From assembly GCF_900141905.1 (NCBI RefSeq), contig NZ_FQZF01000009.1, positions 62,001 to 126,000 on the forward strand: 64,000 nucleotides of DNA. Direction: 5' to 3'. Source of the stretch: Muricoccus roseus (GTDB lineage: Bacteria > Pseudomonadota > Alphaproteobacteria > Acetobacterales > Acetobacteraceae). The position numbers were made by a program, and so were the translations under genes. This document shows, in pieces, positions 28,281 through 41,241 of this stretch (positions within the stretch are counted from its first letter, which is position 1; each line of letters starts with the position of its first letter). The notes under the pieces were generated by a model, which saw nothing but the letters and a program-made list of their open reading frames with translations, made no database searches and had not been told where the DNA came from.

Positions 28281-29171
28281 TCAGGCCGCGATGGCCTTCA
28301 CCATGGTCGAGCCCAGCGCCGCCGGGCTGTCTGCCACATGGATGCCGGCCGAACGCATGGCGTCCATCTTCGCCTCGGCCGTGTCCTTGCCGCCGGAGAT
28401 GACGGCACCGGCATGGCCCATGCGGCGGCCCGGAGGGGCGGTCGCGCCGGCGATGAAGCCGACGACGGGCTTGTAGGTCTTGGAACCGGGCTTGTTCTCG
28501 CGGCCCAGGAACTCGGCCGCGATGATCTCGGACTGGCCGCCGATCTCGCCGATCATGACGATCTGCTTCGTCTCGGGGTCAGCCAGGAACATCTCCAGCA
28601 CTTCCTGGAAGTCCGTGCCCTTCACCGGGTCGCCGCCGATACCGACGCAGGTGGACTGGCCGAGGCCGGCCGCCGTGGTCTGCGCCACCGCCTCATAGGT
28701 CAGCGTGCCCGAGCGGGAGACGATGCCGACCGAGCCACGCTTGTGGATATGGCCCGGCATGATGCCGATCTTGCAGGCTTCCGGCGTGATCACGCCCGGG
28801 CAGTTCGGCCCGATCAGGCGGGACTTGCTGCCGGAGAGAGCGCGCTTGACCTTCACCATGTCCAGCACCGGGATGCCCTCGGTGATGCAGATGATGAGGG
28901 GCACCTCGGCCGCGATCGCCTCCAGGATGGAGTCGGCCGCAAACGGCGGCGGCACGTAGATGACGGAGGCGTCGGCCCCGGTCTTCTCCACGCAATCCGC
29001 CACGGTGTCGAACACCGGCAGGCCGATATGGGTCTGGCCGCCCTTGCCCGGCGTCACGCCGCCCACATAGTTCGTGCCGTAGGCAATGCCCTGCTCGGCA
29101 TGGAAGGTGCCCTGCGACCCAGTGAAGCCCTGGGTCATGACCTTCGTGTGCTTGTCGACGAGAATGGCCAT
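28281..29171 (-). CDS. sucD: Succinate-CoA ligase, alpha subunit
   Basis: This 296-residue subunit forms the phosphohistidine intermediate in succinyl-CoA conversion. It shows the CoA-binding Rossmann part ([21 protein letters not shown]), [11 protein letters not shown], and the active-site histidine in [12 protein letters not shown]. Start 29171 is 2 bases after the sucC stop (TGA-tc-ATG), so the subunits are translationally coupled. The frame is open upstream but that part is inside sucC. Confidence 0.96.
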   Translation of the reverse strand: MAILVDKHTKVMTQGFTGSQGTFHAEQGIAYGTNYVGGVTPGKGGQTHIGLPVFDTVADCVEKTGADASVIYVPPPFAADSILEAIAAEVPLIICITEGIPVLDMVKVKRALSGSKSRLIGPNCPGVITPEACKIGIMPGHIHKRGSVGIVSRSGTLTYEAVAQTTAAGLGQSTCVGIGGDPVKGTDFQEVLEMFLADPETKQIVMIGEIGGQSEIIAAEFLGRENKPGSKTYKPVVGFIAGATAPPGRRMGHAGAVISGGKDTAEAKMDAMRSAGIHVADSPAALGSTMVKAIAA

Positions 29172-29173
29172 GA

Positions 29174-30367
<1,194 letters not shown>

Positions 30368-30394
30368 GCGGTCACCGCTTTCCTGATTCGGAAA

Positions 30395-30416
30395 GGGCCG
30401 GGGTTTCCCCCGGCCC
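30395..30416 (-). terminator. Attenuator-like hairpin between mdh and sucC
   Basis: GGGCCGGGG and CCCCGGCCC form a 9-bp stem with a GAAA loop on the minus strand, followed by TTTC. It starts 6 bases after the mdh stop. The short T-tract suggests partial termination or an mRNA processing/stability element inside the operon. Confidence 0.6.
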
Positions 30417-30421
30417 GCTTC

Positions 30422-31561
<1,140 letters not shown>

Positions 31562-31693
31562 CTACTTGCCGGAAACCTTCAGCAGTTCCTGCAGGAGGCG
31601 GTTCGTCTCGGCCTGGGCCTTCACCATCTCGGCCACATGATGGACCAGCTCCGCCATCATGGACTCGGTGGTTCTTACCGGCGCCTGGGCCAT
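31562..31693 (-). CDS. Hypothetical 43-residue helical protein
   Basis: The proposed protein is almost one amphipathic helix: MMAELVHHVAEMVKAQAE then TNRLLQELLK, with heptad-like spacing of Leu, Val and Met that could form a coiled coil. GAGGGAG precedes the ATG at 31693; an upstream ATG at 31723 would add ten residues. I do not recognise a family. It lies between mdh and an exported Ala/Arg-rich gene on the same strand, and a hairpin follows its stop. Confidence 0.5.
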   Translation of the reverse strand: MAQAPVRTTESMMAELVHHVAEMVKAQAETNRLLQELLKVSGK

Positions 31694-31886
31694 ACCGCTC
31701 GCTCCCTCAATTGGTGCGAACATAATTTCATGGCCAGAAAAGGGCCGCAATCAGCCCCGGAAGGTAAAAAGAGCGCACCCGCCGGCCCGCGCGCGAAGTG
31801 CTTCGCGGGATACAACATAGGTTAATGCCGCTCCGCCGGGAGAGGCCTGGGCGGCCGGGCGGTGATCCCGCCGGCCGCCCGAAGCA

Positions 31887-32486
31887 TCACATCGGCATGC
31901 AGCGGAAGGTGTCGGAATGGCCGCGGGCGAGCACGGCCATGGTGCCGGACGGGCAGTCCATCTGCTCGCCATCGGCGGCGGGCAGGCCGGCATGCCACAC
32001 GCCGGACCGCCCCTCGGAGCGGCCCTGGGCCCGAGCCGGCTTCCCGGCCTTGCCGCCGCGCCCGGGCAGCGAAGCCGCCGCCGCCGGGGCGGAGAACAGG
32101 CTCACCATCCGCAGGCCCGGGCGCCCGCTCTGCGCGGCGGCCTGGCGGCGGTCGGCGGCACGCACCGCGTCGCGACGACCGCCGGCGCGGGCCTGCAGCC
32201 GGCCGGAGCGGCTGGCGACCACCTGGCGCGCCGAACCGCGCGCGGCGGTGCGGACCGTGGCGCGGCCGGCCCGCTCCACGCGGGCGGAGCGGCTGGACGG
32301 CGCGATGGCGACAGGGCGGCGCGAGGCCGTCAACGCCGGGCGCGCGCTGCTGCGCGCGGGCGCGGCAACGCGGGCGGCCTTGCCCGAGGAACGTGCCTCG
32401 GCGCGCCGCCCCCCGGCGGCATCGGCCGGGTGGGCGGCGGCAAGCGCCACGATCGCGGCGGCCGCGATGGCGAAGGAACGCAGCAT
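31887..32486 (-). CDS. Exported Ala/Arg-rich protein of unknown function
   Basis: This 199-residue protein has a signal peptide (MLRSFAIAAAAIVALAAAHPADA), a long low-complexity Ala/Arg/Ser/Gly region (about 25-125), a more ordered stretch (GLRMVSLFSAPAAAAS), and a compact C-terminal end with the only two cysteines (MDCPSGTMAVLARGHSDTFRCMPM), which could form a disulfide. I know no family for it. The low-complexity part resembles basic linkers. It lies between zapE and the mdh region on the same strand. Confidence 0.6.
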   Translation of the reverse strand: MLRSFAIAAAAIVALAAAHPADAAGGRRAEARSSGKAARVAAPARSSARPALTASRRPVAIAPSSRSARVERAGRATVRTAARGSARQVVASRSGRLQARAGGRRDAVRAADRRQAAAQSGRPGLRMVSLFSAPAAAASLPGRGGKAGKPARAQGRSEGRSGVWHAGLPAADGEQMDCPSGTMAVLARGHSDTFRCMPM

Positions 32487-32576
32487 GTCAAATCTCCCCC
32501 AAGACCCAGCCCCGGATCCCCACCTGGCGCCCTGCCCCCTCAGGCCAGCGCCAAGCCAATCCGGTGCCGGGCTACG

Positions 32577-33767
32577 TCATGTCAAATGCGGCAGGGCCAG
32601 GTAGTCCTGGCTCTGCATTTCCATGAGGCGGGAGGCGGTGCGCTGGAATATCGCCGCCCCCTCCCCCTTCTCGTAGAGCTGGTCGGGCTCGGCCTCGGCC
32701 GAGGCGACCAGCTTGCAACGGTGCTCATAGAGCGTGTCGATGAGCGTCACGAAGCGGCGGGCCCGGTCGAAATTTTCCGGCCCCAACCGTGGCACGCCGT
32801 CCAGCACGAGCGTGTGGAAATGGGTGGCGATGGCGAGGTAGTCGGCCGCGCCGAGGAAGGCGCCGCACAGCGCCTCGAAATCGGCGCGGGCCACCCCACG
32901 ATGCGCCTGCGGCACCTCGACCTTGCGGCCGAGCACCGAAAGCGAGCAGGGCGCGCCATGGGCGACGCCCGAGAGCTCGACAAAGGCCGCGTCGAGCGCG
33001 CGGGTGGCGCGGCCGTTCACCGGGCTGTGCCATGTCGGCAGGCCGCGAATCCGGTCGCGCCGGTAATCCTGAAGGGATTCGAGGTGCAGCACCTCCAACC
33101 GCTTCTGGATCATGGCGATGAAGGGCAGGAAGGCGTCGCGCCCCGGCTTGCCCTTGAACAGGTCGGCCGGCGCGGTGTTGGAGGTGGCCACCACCACCAC
33201 GCCGCGGGCGAAGAGGGCCTCGAAGAGGCGGCCGAGGATCATGGCATCGGTGATGTCATGCACCTGGAACTCGTCGAAGCAGAGCAGCGCCGCCTCGGCC
33301 ACGATGCTGTCCGCCAGCGGCGGGATCGGGTCGCTCGCATCGCCATGGGTGCGGCGATACTCATGGATGCGCCGGTGGCACTTCTGCATGAAGGCGTGGA
33401 AGTGCTCGCGCTTCTTCCGCGGTACGTCCGCCGTCTCGAAGAAGAGGTCCATGAGCATGGACTTCCCCCGCCCCACCTCGCCGACGAGGTACAGGCCGAG
33501 CGGCGGGCCGTCCGGCTGCTCGTCCACGGGCTTGCGGCGGAAGAAGCGGGCGAGAAGCCCCGGCTCCTCCTTATTGGGCTCGGGCTTCGGATCATAGCCG
33601 CGCAGGCGGCGCCACAGGTCCTGCAGCGTCTCCGCCGCGCGCTCCTGGGCAGGGTCCGCGCGCAATCCGCCCGCCGCCACACGCGTGCGGTAGAGAGGAA
33701 GCGGGCCCTGCGACACATCCGGCGAAACGGCCGGGGCGAGGGCTGGTGCGGGCGTGGTGCCGTCCAT
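32577..33767 (-). CDS. zapE: Cell division protein ZapE (AFG1-like ATPase)
   Basis: This 396-residue AAA-type ATPase has Walker A GEVGRGKS (96-103), Walker B LLCFDEFQVHD (D165/E166), a sensor-like ATSNTAP, and the family segments RTRVAAGGLRADPAQ and DRARRFVTLIDTLYEHRCKL. ZapE binds FtsZ and works on the division ring; the mitochondrial relative AFG1 handles respiratory-chain subunits. It lies upstream of mdh on the same strand, a common alphaproteobacterial arrangement, though two small genes come between here. Confidence 0.92.
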   Translation of the reverse strand: MDGTTPAPALAPAVSPDVSQGPLPLYRTRVAAGGLRADPAQERAAETLQDLWRRLRGYDPKPEPNKEEPGLLARFFRRKPVDEQPDGPPLGLYLVGEVGRGKSMLMDLFFETADVPRKKREHFHAFMQKCHRRIHEYRRTHGDASDPIPPLADSIVAEAALLCFDEFQVHDITDAMILGRLFEALFARGVVVVATSNTAPADLFKGKPGRDAFLPFIAMIQKRLEVLHLESLQDYRRDRIRGLPTWHSPVNGRATRALDAAFVELSGVAHGAPCSLSVLGRKVEVPQAHRGVARADFEALCGAFLGAADYLAIATHFHTLVLDGVPRLGPENFDRARRFVTLIDTLYEHRCKLVASAEAEPDQLYEKGEGAAIFQRTASRLMEMQSQDYLALPHLT

Positions 33768-33960
33768 CGGCCGCCGGTCTAGCCCGGTTCACAGCCCGCT
33801 CGCAACTTCGCGAACCGTGTTTTCTCAACCACCCTGTTGCACAAATGTCTTGAAGACCCTGCTTCAGTGAAGGTCGCCAAGGGGTTGAGAGCATTGAAGG
33901 AAAATTGAAACGTAACGACCGGAGCGCTCCCTTCCGAGCGGGCCCGCAGGGGCCTGGACG

Positions 33961-34941
33961 TCAGTCCGCCGTGATGCCAGCGGCCCGGATCACCGGTGCC
34001 CAGCGCGCGCTTTCCGCGGCGATGAAGCGGCGGAACTCCTCCCCCGGCATCGGATAGGGCACGGCCCCTTCCCGCTCCAGGCTCACCACCAGATCCGGCG
34101 TCCCGAGGCTGCCGAGGATCGCCTCCTCCATCCGTGCCCGGATCGGCTCCGGCGTGCCATTCGGGACAAGGATCCCGTACCAGGCCGTCACGCGGTAGCC
34201 AGGCAGCGTCTCGGCCACCGTCGGCACCTCCGGCATGGAGGCGACCCGCCGGTCCCCGGTCACCGCCAGGGCACGCAGCGCGCCGCCCGCGACCAGCCCC
34301 GCCACCGAGGGGAGCGTGCTGATCATCATCGGAATGTGCCCGGCCGCCACATCGGTCAGCCCCGGCGCCGCCCCGCGGAAGGGCACATGCGTCGCCTCCA
34401 ACCCGGCCTGCTGCAGCAGCAGCGCCATGGCCAGATGCCCCGCCGCGCCATTGCCGGGCGAGGCATAGGTCATCTGCCCCTTCTTCGCCCGGGCCTCCTC
34501 GATCAGGGCGGCGAGGGTGCCGGCCTGCGTCCCCGGCCCGGCCACGAGCACCAGCGGGGTTTCCGCCACCATCGCCACCGGGTCCAGCGCGGTCTGCGGG
34601 TTCACCTTCAGGTTCCGGCCGAACAGGGTGGGGTTCACCGTGATGGGGCCCTGGTTGCCCATCAGCAGGGTCAGGCCGTCCGGCCGGGCGCCCGCCACCA
34701 GCTCAGTGGCCAGGTTCCCGCCCGCGCCGGGGCGGTTCTCCACCACCACGGGTTGGCCGAGCGCGGCATTCAGCCGGGCGCCCAGGGCGCGCGCCACCGC
34801 ATCCGTGCCGCCGCCGGGCGTGTAGGGGAGAACCAGGCGGAGCGGACGATCGGGCCACCCCGCCGGGACCTGGCCAAGGGCCGGGGCGGCCGGCGCGGCC
34901 GCCGCGATGGCCAGCAGGAGAGAGCGGCGCGACGGGAGCAT
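33961..34941 (-). CDS. Bug-type tripartite tricarboxylate transporter substrate-binding protein
   Basis: This 326-residue exported protein has a signal beginning [24 protein letters not shown], with a twin-arginine that could direct Tat export, then the Bug/TctC fold: WPDRPLRLVLPYTPGGGTDAVARALG, VVVENRPGAGGNLATE, GQMTYASPGNGAAGHL, and HVPFRGAAPGLTDV. Bug proteins capture carboxylates or other small organic molecules in the periplasm. No TctA/TctB membrane genes are nearby, so this is an orphan receptor. Start 34941 has GGACTCC just before; the frame stays open upstream. Confidence 0.9.
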   Translation of the reverse strand: MLPSRRSLLLAIAAAAPAAPALGQVPAGWPDRPLRLVLPYTPGGGTDAVARALGARLNAALGQPVVVENRPGAGGNLATELVAGARPDGLTLLMGNQGPITVNPTLFGRNLKVNPQTALDPVAMVAETPLVLVAGPGTQAGTLAALIEEARAKKGQMTYASPGNGAAGHLAMALLLQQAGLEATHVPFRGAAPGLTDVAAGHIPMMISTLPSVAGLVAGGALRALAVTGDRRVASMPEVPTVAETLPGYRVTAWYGILVPNGTPEPIRARMEEAILGSLGTPDLVVSLEREGAVPYPMPGEEFRRFIAAESARWAPVIRAAGITAD

Positions 34942-35024
34942 GGGAGTCCTTCCTGGCTGTTCCTCGGCCGCCAGCATGGGGTGGAAGACCATGGGAAAGG
35001 CAAGTGCGCCCAGGCCGGCCGGGG

Positions 35025-37035
<2,011 letters not shown>

Positions 37036-37096
37036 CCCCCGGGTGAGGCGCCCAGCCTCGGCCCGGCGGCGGCGGATTGTCAACGTTCCAATCGGG

Positions 37097-37792
37097 CTAC
37101 AGCCCGGCGCCCCCATCCAGCGCGATCGCCTGCCCCGTCACATTCCCGGCAGCGGCGGAAAGGAGATAGGCCGCCATGGCCGCTACCTCCTCCGGCGCCG
37201 TGATGCGCCGGGTCGGCGTGCCCGAAGCGGCCTCCTCCCGCGTCATGCCCAGCTCCCCCCAGCGGGCCCGGGCCATCTCCGTCTCGACCCATCCCGGGCA
37301 GAGGGCGTTCACGGTGATTCCGCGCGGGGCGAGGCGCAGCGCCAGCGCGCGCATCAGCCCGATCACCCCGTGCTTGGCGGCGGAATAGGCCACCTGGTCC
37401 GGCACGGCGCGCAGGCCGAGCACGGAGGAGAGGAACACGATCCGCCCCTCCCCATCCGGCAGCAGCCTCGCCGCCCCTTCCGCGCAGCGCCAGGCGCCGT
37501 CGAGATTGGAGGCGATGATGCGGCGCCAGTGCTCCTCATCCGCCTCGGGCGGATCGCCGCCGGCCACGCCCGCCGCCAGGATGGCCGCCCGCAGCGGGCC
37601 CGCCTGCGCGAAGAGGGCGCGCACGGAAGCCGCATCGGTCACGTCGCAGGCAAGGAAGCGCACGCCCTCCGGCAGCGCCCCCTCCGGCGCGCGGCGTGCC
37701 GCCGCGAGCACCGGCACCCCCTGCCCCGCCAGCAGCCGCGCGCAGGCCAGCCCGATGCCGCGCGTGCCTCCCGTGACGAGAACGGCGCTCAC
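37097..37792 (-). CDS. SDR family oxidoreductase (FabG-like)
   Basis: This 231-residue short-chain dehydrogenase has the cofactor motif TGGTRGIG (8-15), the S-Y-K triad with SSVLG and YSAAKHG, and PGWVETEM. The C-terminal AIALDGGAGL is typical of FabG-like enzymes. It ends the minus-strand set hydrolase-SDR-SDR and overlaps the preceding SDR by 4 bases. The substrate is unknown; two coupled SDRs suggest successive or stereo-specific alcohol/ketone steps. Confidence 0.88.
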   Translation of the reverse strand: MSAVLVTGGTRGIGLACARLLAGQGVPVLAAARRAPEGALPEGVRFLACDVTDAASVRALFAQAGPLRAAILAAGVAGGDPPEADEEHWRRIIASNLDGAWRCAEGAARLLPDGEGRIVFLSSVLGLRAVPDQVAYSAAKHGVIGLMRALALRLAPRGITVNALCPGWVETEMARARWGELGMTREEAASGTPTRRITAPEEVAAMAAYLLSAAAGNVTGQAIALDGGAGL

Positions 37793-38535
37793 GCCGCCGT
37801 CGTCCCGCCATCCACGGGCATGACGATGCCCGTCACGAAGCTCGCATGGTCCGACAGAAGGAAGGCCACCACCGCCGCGACCTCGCGCGGATGCGCGAAG
37901 CGCCGCTGCGGCACCGCCTCCGTATAGGCCGCCTCGGAGGCGGGCCGCGACGGATCGCGCGCCGCCAGATCCGCGATCACCGCGCGCAGCATCGGCGTGT
38001 CCGTGCTGCCCGGCGCGATGGCGTTGAAGCGCACCCCCTGGGACGCGAAATCGAGCGCCGCCGAGCGCGTCATCTGCGCCAGCGCCGCCTTGGAAGCGCC
38101 ATAGGCCGCGCTGGCCGGCTTGCCGATCAACGCCTGGTCGGAGGCGATATTCACCACCGCGCCCCCCTGCTTTAGCAAATGCGGCAGCGCCGCCTGCATC
38201 ACCGCGAAGGGCGCCAGCCAGTTCACGCGCATGATCCGCTCGGCCTCGTGCAGCGGCGTGTCCAGCAGCGTGCCGATCATCGTGTCGCCGGCATTGTTCA
38301 CCAGCAGCTCGATCCCGCCCATGCGCGCCGCCGCCGCTTCCACCGCCGGCGCGATGGAAGCGGTGTCGAGCAGGTCGTGCTCCGGCCGGTCCAGCCCCTC
38401 CACGACGGCGCCGGAGGCCTCCAGCACCGCCACTATGGCGGCGCCGATCCCGCCCCGATGCCCGGTGACGAGGGCGCGCTTGCCCGCGAGCCCCGTTTGC
38501 GCGATCCCGGTCAGCGGGGCGGGCACGGCATCCAT
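37789..38535 (-). CDS. SDR family oxidoreductase
   Basis: This 248-residue short-chain dehydrogenase has a slightly unusual glycine motif, TGHRGGIG, in place of TGGxxGIG, then NNAGDTMIG, the YGASKAAL catalytic pair and PGSTDTPM. The stop of the exported hydrolase upstream overlaps its start by one base (TGATG), and its end overlaps the next SDR start (ATGA). The three genes therefore look like one translationally coupled pathway of unknown substrate. Confidence 0.87.
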   Translation of the reverse strand: MDAVPAPLTGIAQTGLAGKRALVTGHRGGIGAAIVAVLEASGAVVEGLDRPEHDLLDTASIAPAVEAAAARMGGIELLVNNAGDTMIGTLLDTPLHEAERIMRVNWLAPFAVMQAALPHLLKQGGAVVNIASDQALIGKPASAAYGASKAALAQMTRSAALDFASQGVRFNAIAPGSTDTPMLRAVIADLAARDPSRPASEAAYTEAVPQRRFAHPREVAAVVAFLLSDHASFVTGIVMPVDGGTTAA

Positions 38536-39590
38536 CAGGCCCAGAGCCCCTTGGCCGCCAGCCAGTCCTGCACCAGCGCCGCCACCTCGTCGCCGTTGCG
38601 GTCCATCATCACCATGTGGCTGTTCCCCTTGATGCCTCGCTCGGGCAGGTCCACCACATCCACCGTGCCGCCCGCGGCGCGCACCGCCTCAGCAAAGCGG
38701 ATGCCATTGGCGCGGATGGTGGGCCAGCGCGCATCCTGCGCGATGTAGTCGCCATAGATCATCAGCACCGGCACGTCCTTCAGCGCCGCCACCTTGGCCG
38801 GGTCGCCCACCGTCGCCGGCTCCACCAGCACCAGGGCGCGCACCTTGTCCGCCCGCTCCTGCGCGGCGCGCCAGCCGAACAGCCCGGCCTGGCTGTGCGC
38901 CATCACCACGCTCGGGCCCACCCGGTCCAGCAGGGCAAGATAGGCGTCCAGCGTCAGCGCATCGGTGGTGGTGAAGCGCGGCACGCATTGGCGCACGAAG
39001 TTCCGGTAGCTCGCGTCATCCGCCGGGAACTGGTTGCCCGGCAGGGTGGTCTTGCGCGCATAGGAACCGGGGCCGTCACCGATACGGAACCGCTCATAGG
39101 GATTGTCCAGAGTGAGGAACACAGGCTGCCCGCCCGTGGCCTCCGGCAGCATCGTCCAGCCGGACCGCCCGCGCTCCACGGCGTCCGAGACATAGACCGG
39201 CCAGCCGCGCCGGAGGAAGAAGTGCTGCCAGCCCTCGCGCCCGTCCGGCGTGTTCTCCCAGGTCACGCCGGTCAGCCCGCCGCCATGCCACATCAGCAAG
39301 GGAAAGCGGCCGCGCGCCGGCTCGGGAACCATGTACTGCGCGTACATCCCGCCGATCAGATAGGTACCGTTCGGGTCCACCTTCGCCGGCACGCCGCCGG
39401 GGGAGAACAGAACCTCCCGCACCGGCTGGCCGGAAACCACATGCTCCTTCCCGCCGACATGGAATGAACCCCAGTCGGCCAAGGTCACCGGCCGCTTCGC
39501 CGTGGCAGGCGCCGGCTGGGCCTCGCCCGCCCTGGGCACGGCCGCGGCAGCGGCCGTCAGCGTGGCGGCACGCAGGAAATCTCGTCTCAT
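38535..39590 (-). CDS. Exported alpha/beta hydrolase (Tat signal)
   Basis: This 351-residue protein opens with MRRDFLRAATLTAAAAA, a twin-arginine type signal. The hydrolase fold shows an oxyanion-side MWHGGGLTG, the nucleophile elbow MAHSQAGLFG (G-x-S-x-G replaced by A-H-S-Q-A-G), an acid after VLMIYGDYI, and a late histidine in GNSHMVMMDRNG. It resembles esterases that act outside the cytoplasm. It is first in the hydrolase-SDR-SDR set, which suggests ester cleavage followed by alcohol oxidation; this is inference. The frame extends upstream into repeat copy 4, but the Tat Met fits best. Confidence 0.83.
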   Translation of the reverse strand: MRRDFLRAATLTAAAAAVPRAGEAQPAPATAKRPVTLADWGSFHVGGKEHVVSGQPVREVLFSPGGVPAKVDPNGTYLIGGMYAQYMVPEPARGRFPLLMWHGGGLTGVTWENTPDGREGWQHFFLRRGWPVYVSDAVERGRSGWTMLPEATGGQPVFLTLDNPYERFRIGDGPGSYARKTTLPGNQFPADDASYRNFVRQCVPRFTTTDALTLDAYLALLDRVGPSVVMAHSQAGLFGWRAAQERADKVRALVLVEPATVGDPAKVAALKDVPVLMIYGDYIAQDARWPTIRANGIRFAEAVRAAGGTVDVVDLPERGIKGNSHMVMMDRNGDEVAALVQDWLAAKGLWA

Positions 39591-39687
39591 GGCTGGCCGT
39601 CCTTCCCCTGCGGGGGCGGCCTTTGCTGGCCATCCTCCGGTGGAAGGAGGATGCCGCAGGCTTGGGGGGTACGCCACCTGGGGTGAC

Positions 39688-39926
39688 GGTCTGTCCCGGG
39701 GAGAGGAAGAAGGAATTCTTCCTCTCCCCGGACCCCTCACCATCATCTTCTTTTAAAAGTTTGGAATCACTGGGCTGACGGTGCGCCTCGGGTCATGGAC
39801 CCGAGGCGACTCCCAGCGCAGGAAGGACACCCGCAACCCGAGACCCCTTCGATCCGGGGTATCCACGGCAGTCAAACGGGGTTCCAAGGGCCTCAAGCCC
39901 TTGGCGGGTCGAGGGCAGAGCCCTCC
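39688..39926 (+). repeat. Dispersed hairpin repeat, copy 4
   Basis: This copy lies between two minus-strand genes. The first hairpin is perfect, with 16-bp arms and a GGAA loop. The second hairpin differs in sequence but not in pairing: GCCTCGGGTC-atg-GACCCGAGGC, so two adjacent base pairs have changed on both arms compared with copies 1-3. The third (CCAAGGGCC-tca-AGCCCTTGG) loses only its closing pair, and the fourth keeps 6 bp. Confidence 0.92.
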
Positions 39927-39945
39927 GTCTAATCCTGCCCGGGCT

Positions 39946-41112
39946 TCAAGCCCGCGCCAGCGCCCCCGCCCGTTCCCGCCGCAATGAGGGCCAGGCGAGC
40001 AGCACCGCCGCCACCGGGAAGGCCGCGGCGAAGAGGGGCACGGCGGCCAGCCCTGGCCCGTGATCGATCACCAGCCCGCCCGCCCAGGCGCCCAGCGCGT
40101 TGCCGAGGTTGAAGGCCGCGATATTGAGGCTGGAGGCGAGGCTTTGCCCCGCGCCGGTCGCCCGTTCCAGCACCCAGATCTGCAGCGGCGCCACGGTGGC
40201 GAAGCCGGTCGCGCCCAGCAGGCCGACGGAGAGGATGGCGAGGATGCCGTTGCCCATCACCAGGCCCATCCCCAGCAGCACCAGCGCCAGCGCGCCCATG
40301 GAACCGAGCAGGGCGAGGGAGAGGTTCCGGTCCGCCAGCTTGCCGCCCAGGATGTTCCCCACCACCAGCCCGCCGCCGAAGACGAGCAGGATGGGCGAGA
40401 CCGCCGCATCGGCGAAGCCGCTGATCCGGGTGAGGATCGGCGCGATATAGGTGAACACGGCGAAGACGCCGGCGAAGCCGAACACCGTGGTCAGCAGCGC
40501 GACGATCACCGGGCCGCGCGCCATGGCGCGCAGGTCGGCCCGCCAGTCCCCCGCCTCGGGCGCTGCCTTGTCGCGCGGCACCAGCAGGGCGATGACGGCG
40601 AGCGCAACGAGGCCCACCAGCGTCACCGCCCAGAAGGTGGCGCGCCAGCCCATGTGCTGGCCCAGCCAGGTGCCGAAGGGCACGCCGAGGATGTTCGCCA
40701 CGGTCAGCCCGGTGAACATGGTGGCGATGGCCGAGGCCCGCCGGTCCGGCGCCACGAGCCCGGTGGCCACCACCGCGCCGACGCCGAAGAAGGTGCCATG
40801 GGCGAAGGCCGTCAGCACGCGGGCGGCCATCAGCAGCCCATAGCTGGGCGCGAGGGCGCAGGCGGCGTTGCCGATGGTGAACACGACCATCAAACCGATC
40901 AGCGCCGCCTTGCGCGGCCAGCGCGCCGTGAAGGCGGTGAGCACCGGCGCGCCGAGCACGACGCCGAGCGCATAGCCGGAGATGAGGAGGCCCGCCGAGG
41001 CAAGGGAGACGCCGAGATCGGCGCCCACCTCGATCAGCAGGCCCATGATGACGAATTCGGTGACGCCGATGCCGAAGGCACCGACCGTCAGCGCATAGAG
41101 AGCAAGTGGCAT
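39946..41112 (-). CDS. MFS transporter, AraJ/YdhP-like
   Basis: This 388-residue carrier has about twelve helices. The opening LALYALTVGAFGIGVTEFVIMGLL and the second half GTFFGVGAVVATGLVAPDRR are typical of the AraJ/PbuE-like sugar or drug exporter group. It is divergent from a LysR regulator gene with a 129-base spacer that holds two palindromes, the usual arrangement of a regulator with its exporter. Substrate unknown. Confidence 0.88.
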   Translation of the reverse strand: MPLALYALTVGAFGIGVTEFVIMGLLIEVGADLGVSLASAGLLISGYALGVVLGAPVLTAFTARWPRKAALIGLMVVFTIGNAACALAPSYGLLMAARVLTAFAHGTFFGVGAVVATGLVAPDRRASAIATMFTGLTVANILGVPFGTWLGQHMGWRATFWAVTLVGLVALAVIALLVPRDKAAPEAGDWRADLRAMARGPVIVALLTTVFGFAGVFAVFTYIAPILTRISGFADAAVSPILLVFGGGLVVGNILGGKLADRNLSLALLGSMGALALVLLGMGLVMGNGILAILSVGLLGATGFATVAPLQIWVLERATGAGQSLASSLNIAAFNLGNALGAWAGGLVIDHGPGLAAVPLFAAAFPVAAVLLAWPSLRRERAGALARA

Positions 41113-41183
41113 GGGAGAGGTCCCGATCCCTGAAGGGGGGTTTCGCGTTGCGGCGAAGATGGACCGCCCCGGGATCGTGAATT

Positions 41184-41210
41184 AGCCTGCAGGCTGGCAC
41201 AGCAGCTGTG
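41184..41210. promoter_or_regulatory. Paired palindromes in the MFS/LysR divergent spacer
   Basis: Two perfect palindromes lie side by side: AGCCTGCAGGCT (41184-41195) and CACAGC-A-GCTGTG (41198-41210). They sit 31-58 bases before the LysR start and 71-98 bases before the MFS start, a typical place for LysR binding. Binding by this regulator is inferred. Confidence 0.55.
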
Positions 41211-41241
41211 AACCGGCAGCACATCCGGCAGGAGGGAGCGC

